Positions 1-10,259 of a stretch of DNA of 64,000 nucleotides are shown piece by piece. The notes under the pieces were generated by a model. That model was not told where the DNA came from. It saw only the letters and a list, made by a program, of their open reading frames with translations, and searched no databases. Source of the DNA: Portunus trituberculatus (Eukaryota > Arthropoda > Malacostraca > Decapoda > Portunidae); the NCBI RefSeq assembly GCF_017591435.1, contig NC_059299.1, positions 6,348,480-6,412,479 of the forward strand, read 5' to 3'. Position 1 is the first letter of the stretch. Every line of letters starts with the position of its first letter. A program made the position numbers and the translations under genes.

Positions 1-30
1 AGTCGAGCGTGCTAACCACTACACTACGTG
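1..30 (-). mobile_element. Head of a truncated tRNA-derived SINE (runs off the window)
   Basis: Read on the minus strand, this is the 5' part of a tRNA-like sequence. It has a good pol III A box (TAGTGTAGTGG, fitting TRGYNNARNGG) followed by TTAGCACGCTCG, as in the D-arm to anticodon-arm part of many tRNAs. The rest, including any B box, lies outside the window. It sits immediately 3' of the (CA)n tail of the SINE at 31-375, so the two are head-to-tail on the minus strand. Confidence 0.6.
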
Positions 31-32
31 GT

Positions 33-98
<66 letters not shown>

Positions 99-373
99 CA
101 CTGTTTGATCTGCTGCAGTCTCTGACGAGACAGCCAGACGTTACCCTACGGAACGAGCTCAGAGCTCATTGTTTCCGATCTTCGGATAGGCCTGAGACCA
201 GGCACACACCACACACCGGGACAACAAGGTCACAACTTCTCGATTTACATCCCGTACCTACTCACTGCTAGGTGAACAGGGGCTACACGTGAAAGGAGAC
301 ACACCCAAATATCTCCACCCGGCCGGGGAATCGAACCCCGGTCCTCTGGCTTGTGAAGCCACTGAGGTACCGG

Positions 374-375
<2 letters not shown>
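31..375 (-). mobile_element. tRNA-Val-like SINE with (CA)n tail
   Basis: On the minus strand the element begins at 375 with a tRNA-like head. The A-box region is at 371-359 (GGTACCTCAGTGG). An anticodon-like loop TTCACAA gives CAC (Val). A perfect B box GGTTCGATTCC lies at 337-327. A tRNA-unrelated body follows, ending in AAACAGTGAAACACAC and a 66-bp (CA)n tail at 96-31. The tail is a dinucleotide repeat rather than poly(A). I recall this body as common in decapod genomes, but that is memory, not a search. It is not a functional tRNA because the acceptor stem does not close. Confidence 0.8.
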
Positions 376-428
<53 letters not shown>

Positions 429-519
429 TTTGTGTGTGTGAGGAGAAATTAATTAGTAGGAGGCATAAAGTTACCGAGAGTGGGAAGACGAGGACAAGGA
501 GAGAAGAATGAGCGAAGTT

Positions 520-555
<36 letters not shown>

Positions 556-830
556 GCAAGCTCCTCAACAGACACCGGTACATAAATTCAGCGGTAAATT
601 GTGTTTCTCTGTTGGCGAGGTGATTGTTCCCCGTGAGCGAAGCATTACTTTGATTATTGTGTCCCTCCTCCTCCTCCTCCTTCTCCTCCTCCTCCTCCTC
701 CTCCTCCTTGCTTCCTCATCTTCCCCTGCGTATTCTCGTATTCCGTTTGGTACCCGTCTCCGTTTTCTACGTGGGAATAGAAGCACACGGTTCCAAGTAC
801 TTAGTGTCATGTCTGCCAGCACCTTTGTTT

Positions 831-897
<67 letters not shown>

Positions 898-940
898 ATA
901 TGTTTGCGTCAGTGATTTTTTGTTCTATATAAGGCTTTGT

Positions 941-1012
<72 letters not shown>
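376..1012. repeat. Microsatellite cluster: GT, GA, CTC and CT tracts
   Basis: The tracts are (GT)n at 376-440, directly before the SINE head, (GA)n at 522-554, (CTC)n at 664-708, and two long (CT)n tracts at about 835-894 and 943-1011. The sequence between them is short and shows no gene. Confidence 0.9.
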
Positions 1013-1015
<3 letters not shown>

Positions 1016-1506
1016 TTTGATTACCGCTCGCACGAAAAGGAAAGAAAGATGACGAGCTTAGAACACAATAAAGGACGAAAAAAAATGAGGGAATTAAAAC
1101 TTTGTCATAATGCATATTCTTTTTTTTTTTTTACCTTTTGAGCGCTCTCCTTCAATTTTTGGCAGCGATTACCACCCAAATCCCCTTAAACAGAATCGAA
1201 AACCTTTAGTCACCATCCCAACTCCAAAGAAAAAAGGATCAGAATACATATCAAAGGAAATGAAAGATACCTTGTCTCTTTGTTGGCTGCGGTTGTTGTT
1301 GCCGTTTTTCTTTTATATTTTCCTGTCTCTTTTTTATCATCATATTTTTCCTCCCATTGTGGTATAAAAAGGCGATCCGAACCTTTTTTTCATTTTTTTT
1401 TTTCTCTCTCCCTTTTATTCATCTGTGTACAAGTCGATCCAAATTTGTGGCGTTGATTTGCATCCGAGCTTTACCCGTGAGTCGAACATGTCACTGTCAG
1501 AAGCGC
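1013..1506. other. Single-copy spacer, no gene seen
   Basis: AT-rich, complex sequence with short T runs. No splice-bounded coding exon, RNA or repeat could be recognised. Confidence 0.5.
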
Positions 1507-1633
1507 GGTGGTGGTGATGGTGGTAGTGGTTGTGGTGGTGGTGGTGGTGGTGGTGGTAGTGGTGGTGGTGGTGGTAGTGTGGGAATTCAGAACTGATGGA
1601 ATTTAGTATCTTTTAACGTGTGTGTATGTGTGT

Positions 1634-1708
<75 letters not shown>

Positions 1709-1752
1709 AAAAAGAAAAAAAGGATTGCTGGAAGGAAATTTAGACAGGATTT

Positions 1753-1807
<55 letters not shown>

Positions 1808-1955
1808 TCCATCAGCCATAAAGTTCAGCCCTGTAATTAAAAGCAAATAGAGCGAAATGACGAAGCTTACTGATTGGCTAATGAGGACAAGAAGGGAACA
1901 GGTGACAAAGATCCAGGTGTGTCGCAGGTGTGATTTAAGCTTTGATGGAAGGCTT

Positions 1956-2047
<92 letters not shown>
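1507..2047. repeat. Microsatellite cluster: GGT, GT, CA and CT tracts
   Basis: The tracts are (GGT)n at about 1507-1575, (GT)n at 1617-1705, (CA)n at 1754-1804 and (CT)n at 1956-2047. The GT and CA tracts are reverse complements separated by about 48 bp, so together they form a large inverted repeat. Confidence 0.9.
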
Positions 2048-2049
<2 letters not shown>

Positions 2050-2674
2050 GGGAATTGCTTTGGATTTTTGGGAGTTTGTCTTTTCTTTCATGTTTCTGCT
2101 TCACTTTTTCTTTTCGTTTCAAGTCTTTCTTTTTCTCTCTCTCTCTTTCTTTTTCTCTCTTTCCCTAAGGCTTTGTAGCTTCATGGATGTCTTTCCTTAG
2201 CACCTAAACTCTGAAGGAACGAATAGGAAAGGCAACAGATATGAACAAATCAAAATATAAAACTAAAGAAATGAGTCTAGAAATTCCATGTTTTATTTTG
2301 TCTTATTTGTTTACTCATCTTAATGTTTTATTGAAGAAAAATAACGAGTCAAAAATTAAAGGAATAAATTTAAGCGCCAATGTTGTATTTTGCTTTTTTT
2401 TCCATTTTCTTCCTTTTTTTATCTTTAGGAAAACAAAATACACATTAAAGGAACAAATTTAAGAGTCTATATTTTAGCATTCTGTTTTGCTTTTTTTTTT
2501 TCATTATTTTTAAGAGATAACATTTCCCTAAGTGAAGATTCATTAATTTTGGCTCCTAGTGCGTTGTACAATTAGGACCATAATCACGTAAAGTCCCGTA
2601 TCGCTTTATTACTTCAGGAAAGTGAGCTTTATTAATGGCTGGCTCAGAGGCGCCCTTGATGGATGGCTGTTTGG
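2048..2674. other. AT-rich spacer, no gene seen
   Basis: Contains T-rich and CT-rich stretches and a short local repeat of AAAATTAAAGGAA/ACATTAAAGGAAC-like sequence around 2350-2460. No exon or RNA gene was recognised. Confidence 0.4.
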
Positions 2675-2748
2675 ATTGTGGTACGCGGGACTCGAACCTC
2701 CAGATGGGATTGGTAACACTGCCCTATGTCCACCCGCTCGGCAAATGG
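2675..2748 (-). mobile_element. Degenerate tRNA-Ser/Leu-like SINE head
   Basis: On the minus strand there is an A-box-like TTGCCGAGCGGGTGG (2744-2730) followed by a B box GGTTCGAGTCC (2698-2688), spaced as in a tRNA with a variable arm. The acceptor stem does not pair, so it is a tRNA-derived repeat rather than a gene. It lies directly upstream of the foldback element at 2788. Confidence 0.55.
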
Positions 2749-2787
2749 CAACACTGTCGATTCTATGCTACACTTGTGCCTAAAATC

Positions 2788-2995
2788 GTATTCAGAAACG
2801 CTTTGCTGTCTCACCATCACTACTTTCGAAAGGAATTAATTGAAGGTGTTCATGTTTCAAAGGGTATTTTTATGGTTCTGGTGATAGATTGGCAAGATTT
2901 CTAGTTGTCATAGGAAAAAACTGTCTTGCAAACCCTGCTAGTCACTACTGTGGCCTTGGAAAATTGTCGTAGTGAGAGAACAAGGCCTTATATGT
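2788..2995. mobile_element. Foldback MITE, family A, copy 1
   Basis: The left arm begins GTATTCAGAAACGCTTTGCT, and the right arm ends with its imperfect reverse complement (GTGGCCTTGGAAAATTGTCG and onward to 2995). The arms are about 45-50 bp with a short unrelated centre. Related copies occur at 12211, 37636 and 54248-54860. There is no coding capacity, so it would need a transposase supplied in trans. The superfamily is undetermined. Confidence 0.75.
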
Positions 2996-4206
2996 AATTA
3001 TTTTTTTTTTCTCATGTGTTCCTTCTTCATTTTTTTTTTTCTCTGCTTTTTGTTTCGTTCGTCTCTTTGTGCGTGCGTGTGTGGGTGTGTGTTTTTGTCG
3101 CACTTGTTCTTTCGGCTTTGTTTTTTGGTTTGTCTTTTTTTTTTTTCTTGGTTTGGTTTCTCTTTCTTCACATTCTTTCATTGTTGTTCTTCTGTATTCA
3201 CCTTATATCATGTTTACTTTTTTGTTTATCCTTTTTTTTTTTTTTTAGTGCAGTTTATACCATTATCAATATTCTTCTCGCATTTACATTTTTTTCTTGC
3301 ATTTTCCCTTTTCCTATTTACATTTTCTTCCTTGTATTTATCCCTTTCCTTTCATATTTCCCTGGACTCTTTCATTTTCTTTTTCTCATGTATTTTACTC
3401 GTACTGTTATTTGTTCCTTTCCTTTCTTGTCTGTGTCTTCGATTCTTGACATTGATTCTTGACATTGTTTCCTGACATTGCATCCTGCCTCCGTTTTCTT
3501 CTTGTTTGTCTTCCCAGGAGTAATACAACACGCAGGGAACGAAGGAAAAATACAGATTAGATTTCCATGAACGAGGAAATAGATCTGTTGACGAAGGGAA
3601 CACACCTCAAAAACAACCGAAAAAAAGAAAAACATCATTAGATTACACCCTCAGAACTTCATCCTTTGCAACTTCGGCGTAAAACGAAGCAAAAATGATA
3701 ATAATTGGGGTTGTTGTTTGTTTTTATAAAGGGTTTGTATTTTTTTTTCTATTTGACGAAGAGAGAGAGAAGAAAGAGGTGAAGACAACAGGAAGACGAA
3801 GGGACCATTAATTGTGTCATTCTCCTCTTATTGTGAACACTGGCTGGGCTTCAAGGTTCAGTCGGTTATGAGGAAATAAAGTGGTGTTTTTTTTCCAGTA
3901 CGTATAGTTTCTTTGTTATTAGATACGGTTTCCAGAGAGAGAGAAAAAAGAAATCATGTTATATTTTGTTGTTTTTATCATCATTATCCTCTTCTATATC
4001 CTCTTCCTCTTCCTTCTCCTCCTCCTCCTCCTTCTCCTTCTCCTCTTCCTCCTCATCCTCATTCTCCTCCTTGTTCTTCGATTCCTTCATTTTTTTTTCA
4101 CTTGTATCTTTCCTTCTTTTACAATTTCTAGTCTTATTTTTGTCTATTCTTCTTTCTTCTTCTGTTAACGTTTTTTTCTCTTATTTTCGTGCTACCTATT
4201 TCTTTA
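2996..4206. other. T-rich intergenic sequence
   Basis: Long pyrimidine-rich tracts (3001-3480), a short triplication of GATTCTTGACATT at about 3438-3480, and CTC/TTC triplets at 4000-4080. The open frames here are translations of T-rich sequence. No gene seen. Confidence 0.5.
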
Positions 4207-4582
4207 CTGCTCCTCCTCCTCCTCCTCCTCCTCCTCCTCCTCCTCCTCCTCCTCCTCCTCCTCCTATTGCAACGCTCACAACTGGAGGTGACGGTCGGTG
4301 GTATAATTTATTTACAGTTGTCAAAGTTGTGACGCCAAGAACATGCCAGAGAGAGAGAGAGAGAGAGAGAGACGTAAGATAGACTGAAGGATACAAGGAC
4401 AAAGATGCTAAAAGGAGTTGAGAGTTTCTATTTTTAGGGATGAGGGGCAGTAAGAGGGAGTGGGGGTGGAGAATGGGAGGGGGAGGGAGTAAGAGGTTTG
4501 TTTATCTTTGGGGTTGATAAGAAGGTGGTGATTTGCAAGTTACATATAAACCAGTCTCCTTAGTGACCATGAATAATTTGTA

Positions 4583-4658
<76 letters not shown>

Positions 4659-4833
4659 GTAAGATTCAAAGTACGATTATATAACGTTTTTACCTATTTT
4701 TACCCATTCTTCTCTCTCTTCCCTTCCTTTCACCCTTTGTTTCTCTTCCTTCCCTTCCTGATCTCTCTACTTTTCCCTCTCCTGGCTGTCCCATAATCTC
4801 TCCCCATACCTTTTGTACCTTCCTCCATCTTCC

Positions 4834-4896
<63 letters not shown>
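4207..4896. repeat. Microsatellite cluster: TCC, GA and CT tracts
   Basis: The tracts are (TCC)n at 4207-4265, (GA)n at 4349-4371, (CT)n at 4588-4655 and (CT)n at 4838-4896. Purine-rich unique sequence lies at 4400-4500. Confidence 0.9.
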
Positions 4897-4898
<2 letters not shown>

Positions 4899-4965
4899 TA
4901 CATTTCCCTCTCTTTTACTTATTATTCTTCTTGTTTCACTCTCCTTCCTTCATAAGTGTAGAGTT

Positions 4966-5176
<211 letters not shown>

Positions 5177-5278
5177 CAGTTTTACTCAGTCTGATAGTCA
5201 CTCTGGCCTTGGTGCTGGTGTGGTGCAGAGGTGCTGGGTAATCTCTGTCTCCTTCTCCCCACGTACAGATCAAAGTTC

Positions 5279-5286
5279 ACACACTC

Positions 5287-5326
<40 letters not shown>

Positions 5327-5432
5327 GCAAAACAGAGGGGTCATATTTAGTAGTAATACTTTGGTTAACATACATACATACACTTATAGACGTACATATT
5401 CCTGGTTTATAGATACGTACATGTAAAGTGAC

Positions 5433-5502
<70 letters not shown>

Positions 5503-5596
5503 AATAATTGAAGCGAAAAGAAAAGAAGAAAAATAGCATCGAAATGGAAGGTAAGTCTGATTTTTGTGAGAGAAAGAAGAAAGAAAGAAAAAAAAG

Positions 5597-5646
<50 letters not shown>

Positions 5647-5796
5647 TTGCTTGTTTGCAGCGTTGCCTATTTGCCTGCATATAATACAAACATACAAACT
5701 TGCCAAAATGGAGAAATGAAAAAAGAAGGAGGAGGAGATTGGAGGAGCGGCAGAACGCGTGAGTGGAGAAGGAAGAGGAAGGAGTGGAGGAGGAGA

Positions 5797-5829
<33 letters not shown>

Positions 5830-5898
5830 AGGAGGAGGAGGAGGAGGACGTGGAGGAGAGGGGAATAAGAAAGGAAGAAAGAGCGAAGAGTGAGAGGA

Positions 5899-5945
<47 letters not shown>
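5279..5945. repeat. Microsatellite cluster: CA, GT, GGA and GA tracts
   Basis: The tracts are (CA)n at about 5289-5323 and 5432-5500, (GT)n at 5598-5643, GGA/GAA at 5727-5850 and (GA)n at 5903-5944. The CA tract at 5432-5500 and the GT tract at 5598-5643 form an inverted pair about 100 bp apart. Confidence 0.9.
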
Positions 5946-6262
5946 ATATGCTACTGACAAGAATAGAGCACAGATTTAACCTTCCTCGGCCAACATCACG
6001 TGCACTCCTACTCTCTTACAGTGCCACAGTGCCACAGTGCCAAGGAAAACCACACAACAACAACGAAATTAAGGCGCTCTGTTCTGACCCCACGTGCGAT
6101 GATAATATTAAAACAGTGGCCATGAACTTTTGAATGTGGTCATGCGTCTGAACAAAAAAGAAGTGATGCCTTGAAATATGAATAGCTGACTGATGAGAGA
6201 GAGAGAGAGAGAGAGAGAGTAGAATCATATCAGTATTAATCATCGTTACTCGTTTTATATTA
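5946..6262. other. Single-copy spacer
   Basis: Complex sequence with a triplicated CACAGTGC motif at about 6020-6042 and (GA)n at 6194-6219. No gene recognised. Confidence 0.4.
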
Positions 6263-6473
6263 CTACACCTCACCTGCCTATGACTTAAACTCTTTCAAAA
6301 GAGGAGTGTCAAGACACCTCTTATGTTAACTGGACCCTCCTTTTAGATTTTTTTGTTTTTTCTCTACTTTCCTCTTAACAGGGCCTGGCAACCAGCGGGA
6401 TTTTTTTTTTCCAACACTTTGTTTTCCCTTGGCCAGTGCCCTTGTAATGTAAAAAAAAAAAAAAAAAAAAAAA
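6263..6473 (+). mobile_element. 3' end of a non-LTR retrotransposon (LINE)
   Basis: Shares sequence with 34440-34651 and 41905-42110. It holds a degraded C-terminal coding stretch (SFKRGVSRHL-like), then a 3' UTR containing CAACCAGCGGG and CCCTTGGCCAGTGCCC, then a poly(A) tail at 6451-6473. Only the last 200 bp is present, a typical 5' truncation. Confidence 0.65.
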
Positions 6474-7381
6474 GTAAAAATGAATCCCAAGCCTTCCAAA
6501 ATATACATCTGAGAGACACACCAAATAAAGATCATAAATAGGACACAAAGTTTAAGGACTCACACACCTCCGATATATAATTAATTAAAAATGACATAAG
6601 CTTCTGATAACTTATTTGTACCTCTCTCTACTCACCAAGCCTCTTTTATTCCTCTTTTATTCCCCTCCTCCTCCTCTTCCTCTTCCTCTTCCTCTTTCTC
6701 CTCCTAACATGGTCCAGAATTAAATAGTACTTCTTTACGACCCATGTTTCTTGCTGGCTTTTCTAACCCCAGGTGTGCCTCTTCTAATTATTTACCTGAG
6801 TGAAAAATACGAGGCAGCAGAGAGGGAGAGAGAGAGAGAGGGAGAGACTGAAGACTGCTCGGTGGAAGGAAGTACAGAGGGGAGATGACGGTGTGACGGA
6901 GGGGCGACGAGTGGGGAGCAAAGAGGGACGAGGGTGAGGCGACCAAAAAATAAACAAAGACAGAATCCTCCTCTCTTTCTCCTTCTGCTTCCGTGCGAAC
7001 AGGGAAAAGAAAATGTGTGTTTTGGAAAGGGGGACTTGGTTACAAAAAATATGAATGCACGAGGGGATGTATATGTGTAAAGACTCCTCCTAGCTTCATT
7101 ATGCCCAGGAAAATGTAAACTGAGATAGAAATGCGTGTAGTGAAGGAAAGTGAAATGTCAGGGGAAAGTTATAAAGAGATGCGTTTCAAAAGAGAATTAA
7201 GAGTAAGTCGAATGTTTAAAAAAAAAGTTTGGAAAGTAAAGAAAACGTGGAATTAATATGCGCTGTAAATGTGAAAATCATAAAAAAAATAAATCCTCCT
7301 TCCAGTGACTAAAAAAAAAAAAAAGTAAAGCCTCGTGTTTCTATTTATTTATTATACGTTTTAAATTAAATACATATAGAG

Positions 7382-7464
<83 letters not shown>

Positions 7465-8145
7465 GAAGCAAAGTAAGAGAAGAAAGATTTATAACACAAA
7501 GAGAAGACAAGAGAAGAAAGAGGAAGTGAGAGAGGAGAGAAGCTTGACGTGTGGGGAGAGTAAAGGAGGAAAAGACTCAACTGGGAGAGAAAGAACCGCC
7601 AAGAGAGAGGAGGGAGAGAAGAGATAAGAGCACCTGGAGGAGAGAGAAACTGGAGGCAAATTTGTGAGATGAGGTCCTCCTTCCTTTCCTTCTCTCCTTC
7701 CCTCCTTCTCTCCCTCCTTCCATTGATCATTCTCGAGGAAGGAAGGGGAGAATATTGTACTATATGGAGTAAAGGGATTAGTTAGTTTCAGGAAGAGGGT
7801 GAAGGAGGAGGAGGAGGAGGAAGAAGAAGAAGAGGAGGAGGAGGAGGAGAAGGAGGAGGAATGTGAGCTAATATCCGTTTTCTTAATAAATGGCTAAGAT
7901 GGATTATTTTCTTATTTTCTACTTCAATTTATCTTCATTTTTCTTGGGATTTTCCTGGCGTACTATTGTTGTTGCTGTTGTTCATGGTGGTGGTGGTGGT
8001 GGTGGTGTGGTTGTGGTGGTGGTGACGCGACCTTGGTACTGTTGCTGTGGGCGATAGGGATGATAGTGTCAGTAACTCGTAGAAACAGTGATTATAGTGA
8101 CAAATGGTGATAAAGTTCGTGATTGGTGAAGAAATGTTGTGTGTA
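6474..8145. other. Intergenic stretch with GA and GGA repeats
   Basis: Contains a GA-rich block at 6815-6845, a 78-bp (GA)n at about 7385-7461, a purine-rich region at 7462-7660, GGA/GAA at 7800-7860 and GGT/TTG triplets at 7965-8025. This is where a short first exon of the downstream oxidase gene could lie, but I could not identify one. Confidence 0.5.
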
Positions 8146-8660
8146 TAGTTACTTATGTGATTTTTATTGTTGTTTTATTTCTAGCTTTTTTCTTGATCTT
8201 ATTTGCCTTGTTTATGTTCTTACCCATCTTGTTTTTCTTTTCTTTTTTTCTTTTATGTCTGTCCTATCCTATCTCATATTTTGTGTATTCTGTTGATTCT
8301 TTTTTCTCTTCCTCTTTTTTTCATCTCCCTCTTCTTAATCGGCTTTTCCATTTTCTTCTTCTTCTCGTTTTCTTCTCCCTCGTCTTATGTAATGGTTAGG
8401 TTACTTGATAGTGTCAGATATTGTGTTTCTTATTCTTATTGTTATTTTCTAAGTATTTCTTCATCTTATTTAATTTGTTTATTTATCTTTATTTTTTACT
8501 CTTTTTATTTTTTTTCGTCTATTTTGTATCTTCATATCCTAACTCATATTTTTGTTCATTTCTTGTTTTTATTTCTTTACCTTCTCGTTTTCATCTCCCT
8601 CTTCTTAATCGGCTTATGTTTTCTTTTTCCTCATCATATTCATCTCGCTACAAATATTAC
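8146..8660. repeat. Tandem duplication, about 270-bp unit
   Basis: CATCTCCCTCTTCTTAATCG recurs at 8322 and 8592. The sequence before each copy, including a TATCCTATCTCATATTTTGT-like stretch, also aligns. Two degenerate T-rich units. Confidence 0.6.
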
Positions 8661-8857
8661 CCACTTTTCCTTTCTTATTTATCATCTATATCTTCATTTT
8701 CTTATTTCATTAGTCTTTTCTTCCTCTTCCTCTTATCCATCCTATTTACTCGTCTTTTCAATTCCTTACATTCTTCACCTCGTCCATTCCCTTACAGTGT
8801 TGCATTTGTACCTCAGTTTGATGCCTTTCTAATTCCCTGTGTGTTGCAGTGTTGCAG

Positions 8858-8949
8858 GCGTCAGCAGTGGTGGTGGGTGCGGGTGTGCACGGGAGCAGCG
8901 CCGCCCTACACCTGGCACGGGCGGGGCTGGACACCATTTACTGGAGCAG
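8858..8949 (+). CDS. PIPOX: PIPOX exon 2 (FAD Rossmann motif), with one-base deletion
   Basis: Encodes AVVVGAGVHGSSAALHLARA, the dinucleotide-binding fold near the N terminus. Candidate acceptors are the two CAGs ending at 8849 and 8857 (8858 used here), so the exact start is uncertain by about eight bases. At the 3' end the frame that continues into exon 3 reads LLEQ|FPLPHSRG, but this is shifted by one base from the Rossmann frame. One extra T in the run at 8937-8939 would restore DTILLEQ, matching the family LLLEQF. The donor is GTGAGA at 8950. Confidence 0.85.
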
Positions 8950-8982
8950 GTGAGAGAGAAAGAGAGAATGAGAGATGATGCG

Positions 8983-9028
<46 letters not shown>

Positions 9029-9241
9029 CTCTACCACAGTTCCCGCTACCACACTCCCGCGGCAGCAGTCATGGCCAGACACGCATCATTCGCCTTGCTA
9101 ACTACGCCATCCCGCCTCTCACCCCCATCATGGCTGACTCCTTCGGCATGTGGAAAAAGATGGAGAGGGAAGCTGGCGTGACTCTGTTAAGGTAAGGGGA
9201 TAGACAGGTACAGAAGATGAGAGAGAGAAATAAGATTTACT

Positions 9242-9294
<53 letters not shown>

Positions 9295-10198
9295 TAGCTT
9301 TTAAAAGTCAAATAAAAGACAAATGGAGACAGATATGACCCTGGGGAACCTCATCCACGCCAGACAGTATGTGATACAGAAAAGTGGACGAATGATAAAG
9401 TCACGGTACTTGATAAGAGAGACTGAGATTATACAAAGTTATAGTGCCAGATAAACCTTCCATTCCACTCACACTCCACGGGGAACGTTTAAAGATTCTT
9501 AAGTAACCAGTACAATTTTCTGCCTGGGAAAGGTCTCCAGGGAATTAATTGTAGAAATATATTTGTGTCATACTTCCAAATAAATTTCCTCTTTCACTCA
9601 GGACCAGCAAGAAACAATAATACTCAGTTTCTTAAATAATCAATACATTTTTCTGTCTAATAACCATCTTTAGGGATAAATTGTAGAAATATATTTGTGT
9701 CATACTTCCAAATATATCTTTCCTTTCACAGAGACCCCACAAAAAAAAATAATAATACCCAGAGTTTCTTAAATAATCAATACAGTTTTCTCTCCAACAA
9801 CGATCTCTAGGGAATAAATTGTTGAAATATATTCGTATCCTTTCCAAATATATCTCTTCTTTCCCTCAGAGCCAGTAAGAAACAATAATACCGAGAGTTT
9901 CTTAAATAATCAATGCAGTTTTCTATCCAATAATCATCTTCAGTGAATAAATTGATGAGGAATATTCGTCTCATAAAGTTATAATTTTTAAACACATTTT
10001 CTTGAAGCCGCGTAGTGGAAGGAGGCTGTCTGATTGATTGATGGATTTAAAGGCGTCTTAGTAGAGTCAAAGGAATAGTTTCGCTTAAATAATATAAGCA
10101 GATTCAAGTCATCAGAGTGGCCTTGGCTTGATAGGACTGAGAAGGCGTTAGATGAGGTACAGAGAGCGTCCAACAATTACTCCTCTTTCTACTCCTTC

Positions 10199-10259
<61 letters not shown>

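Noticed and set aside
300..375. tRNA-Val gene
   Set aside because: The B box is good, but the acceptor stem does not pair and the sequence continues into a SINE body and (CA)n tail.
8822..8857. ATG at 8821 as the PIPOX start
   Set aside because: Out of frame with the Rossmann motif, and a stop follows in its own frame.
9480..9975. CRISPR-like regular repeat spacing
   Set aside because: Units are contiguous 134-bp tandem repeats with no repeat/spacer structure, in a eukaryotic intron.
9632..9995. Minus-strand frames with similar repeated peptides (for example ENCIDYLRNS)
   Set aside because: They come from a 134-bp tandem array whose unit is not a multiple of three, and they lie in a PIPOX intron.
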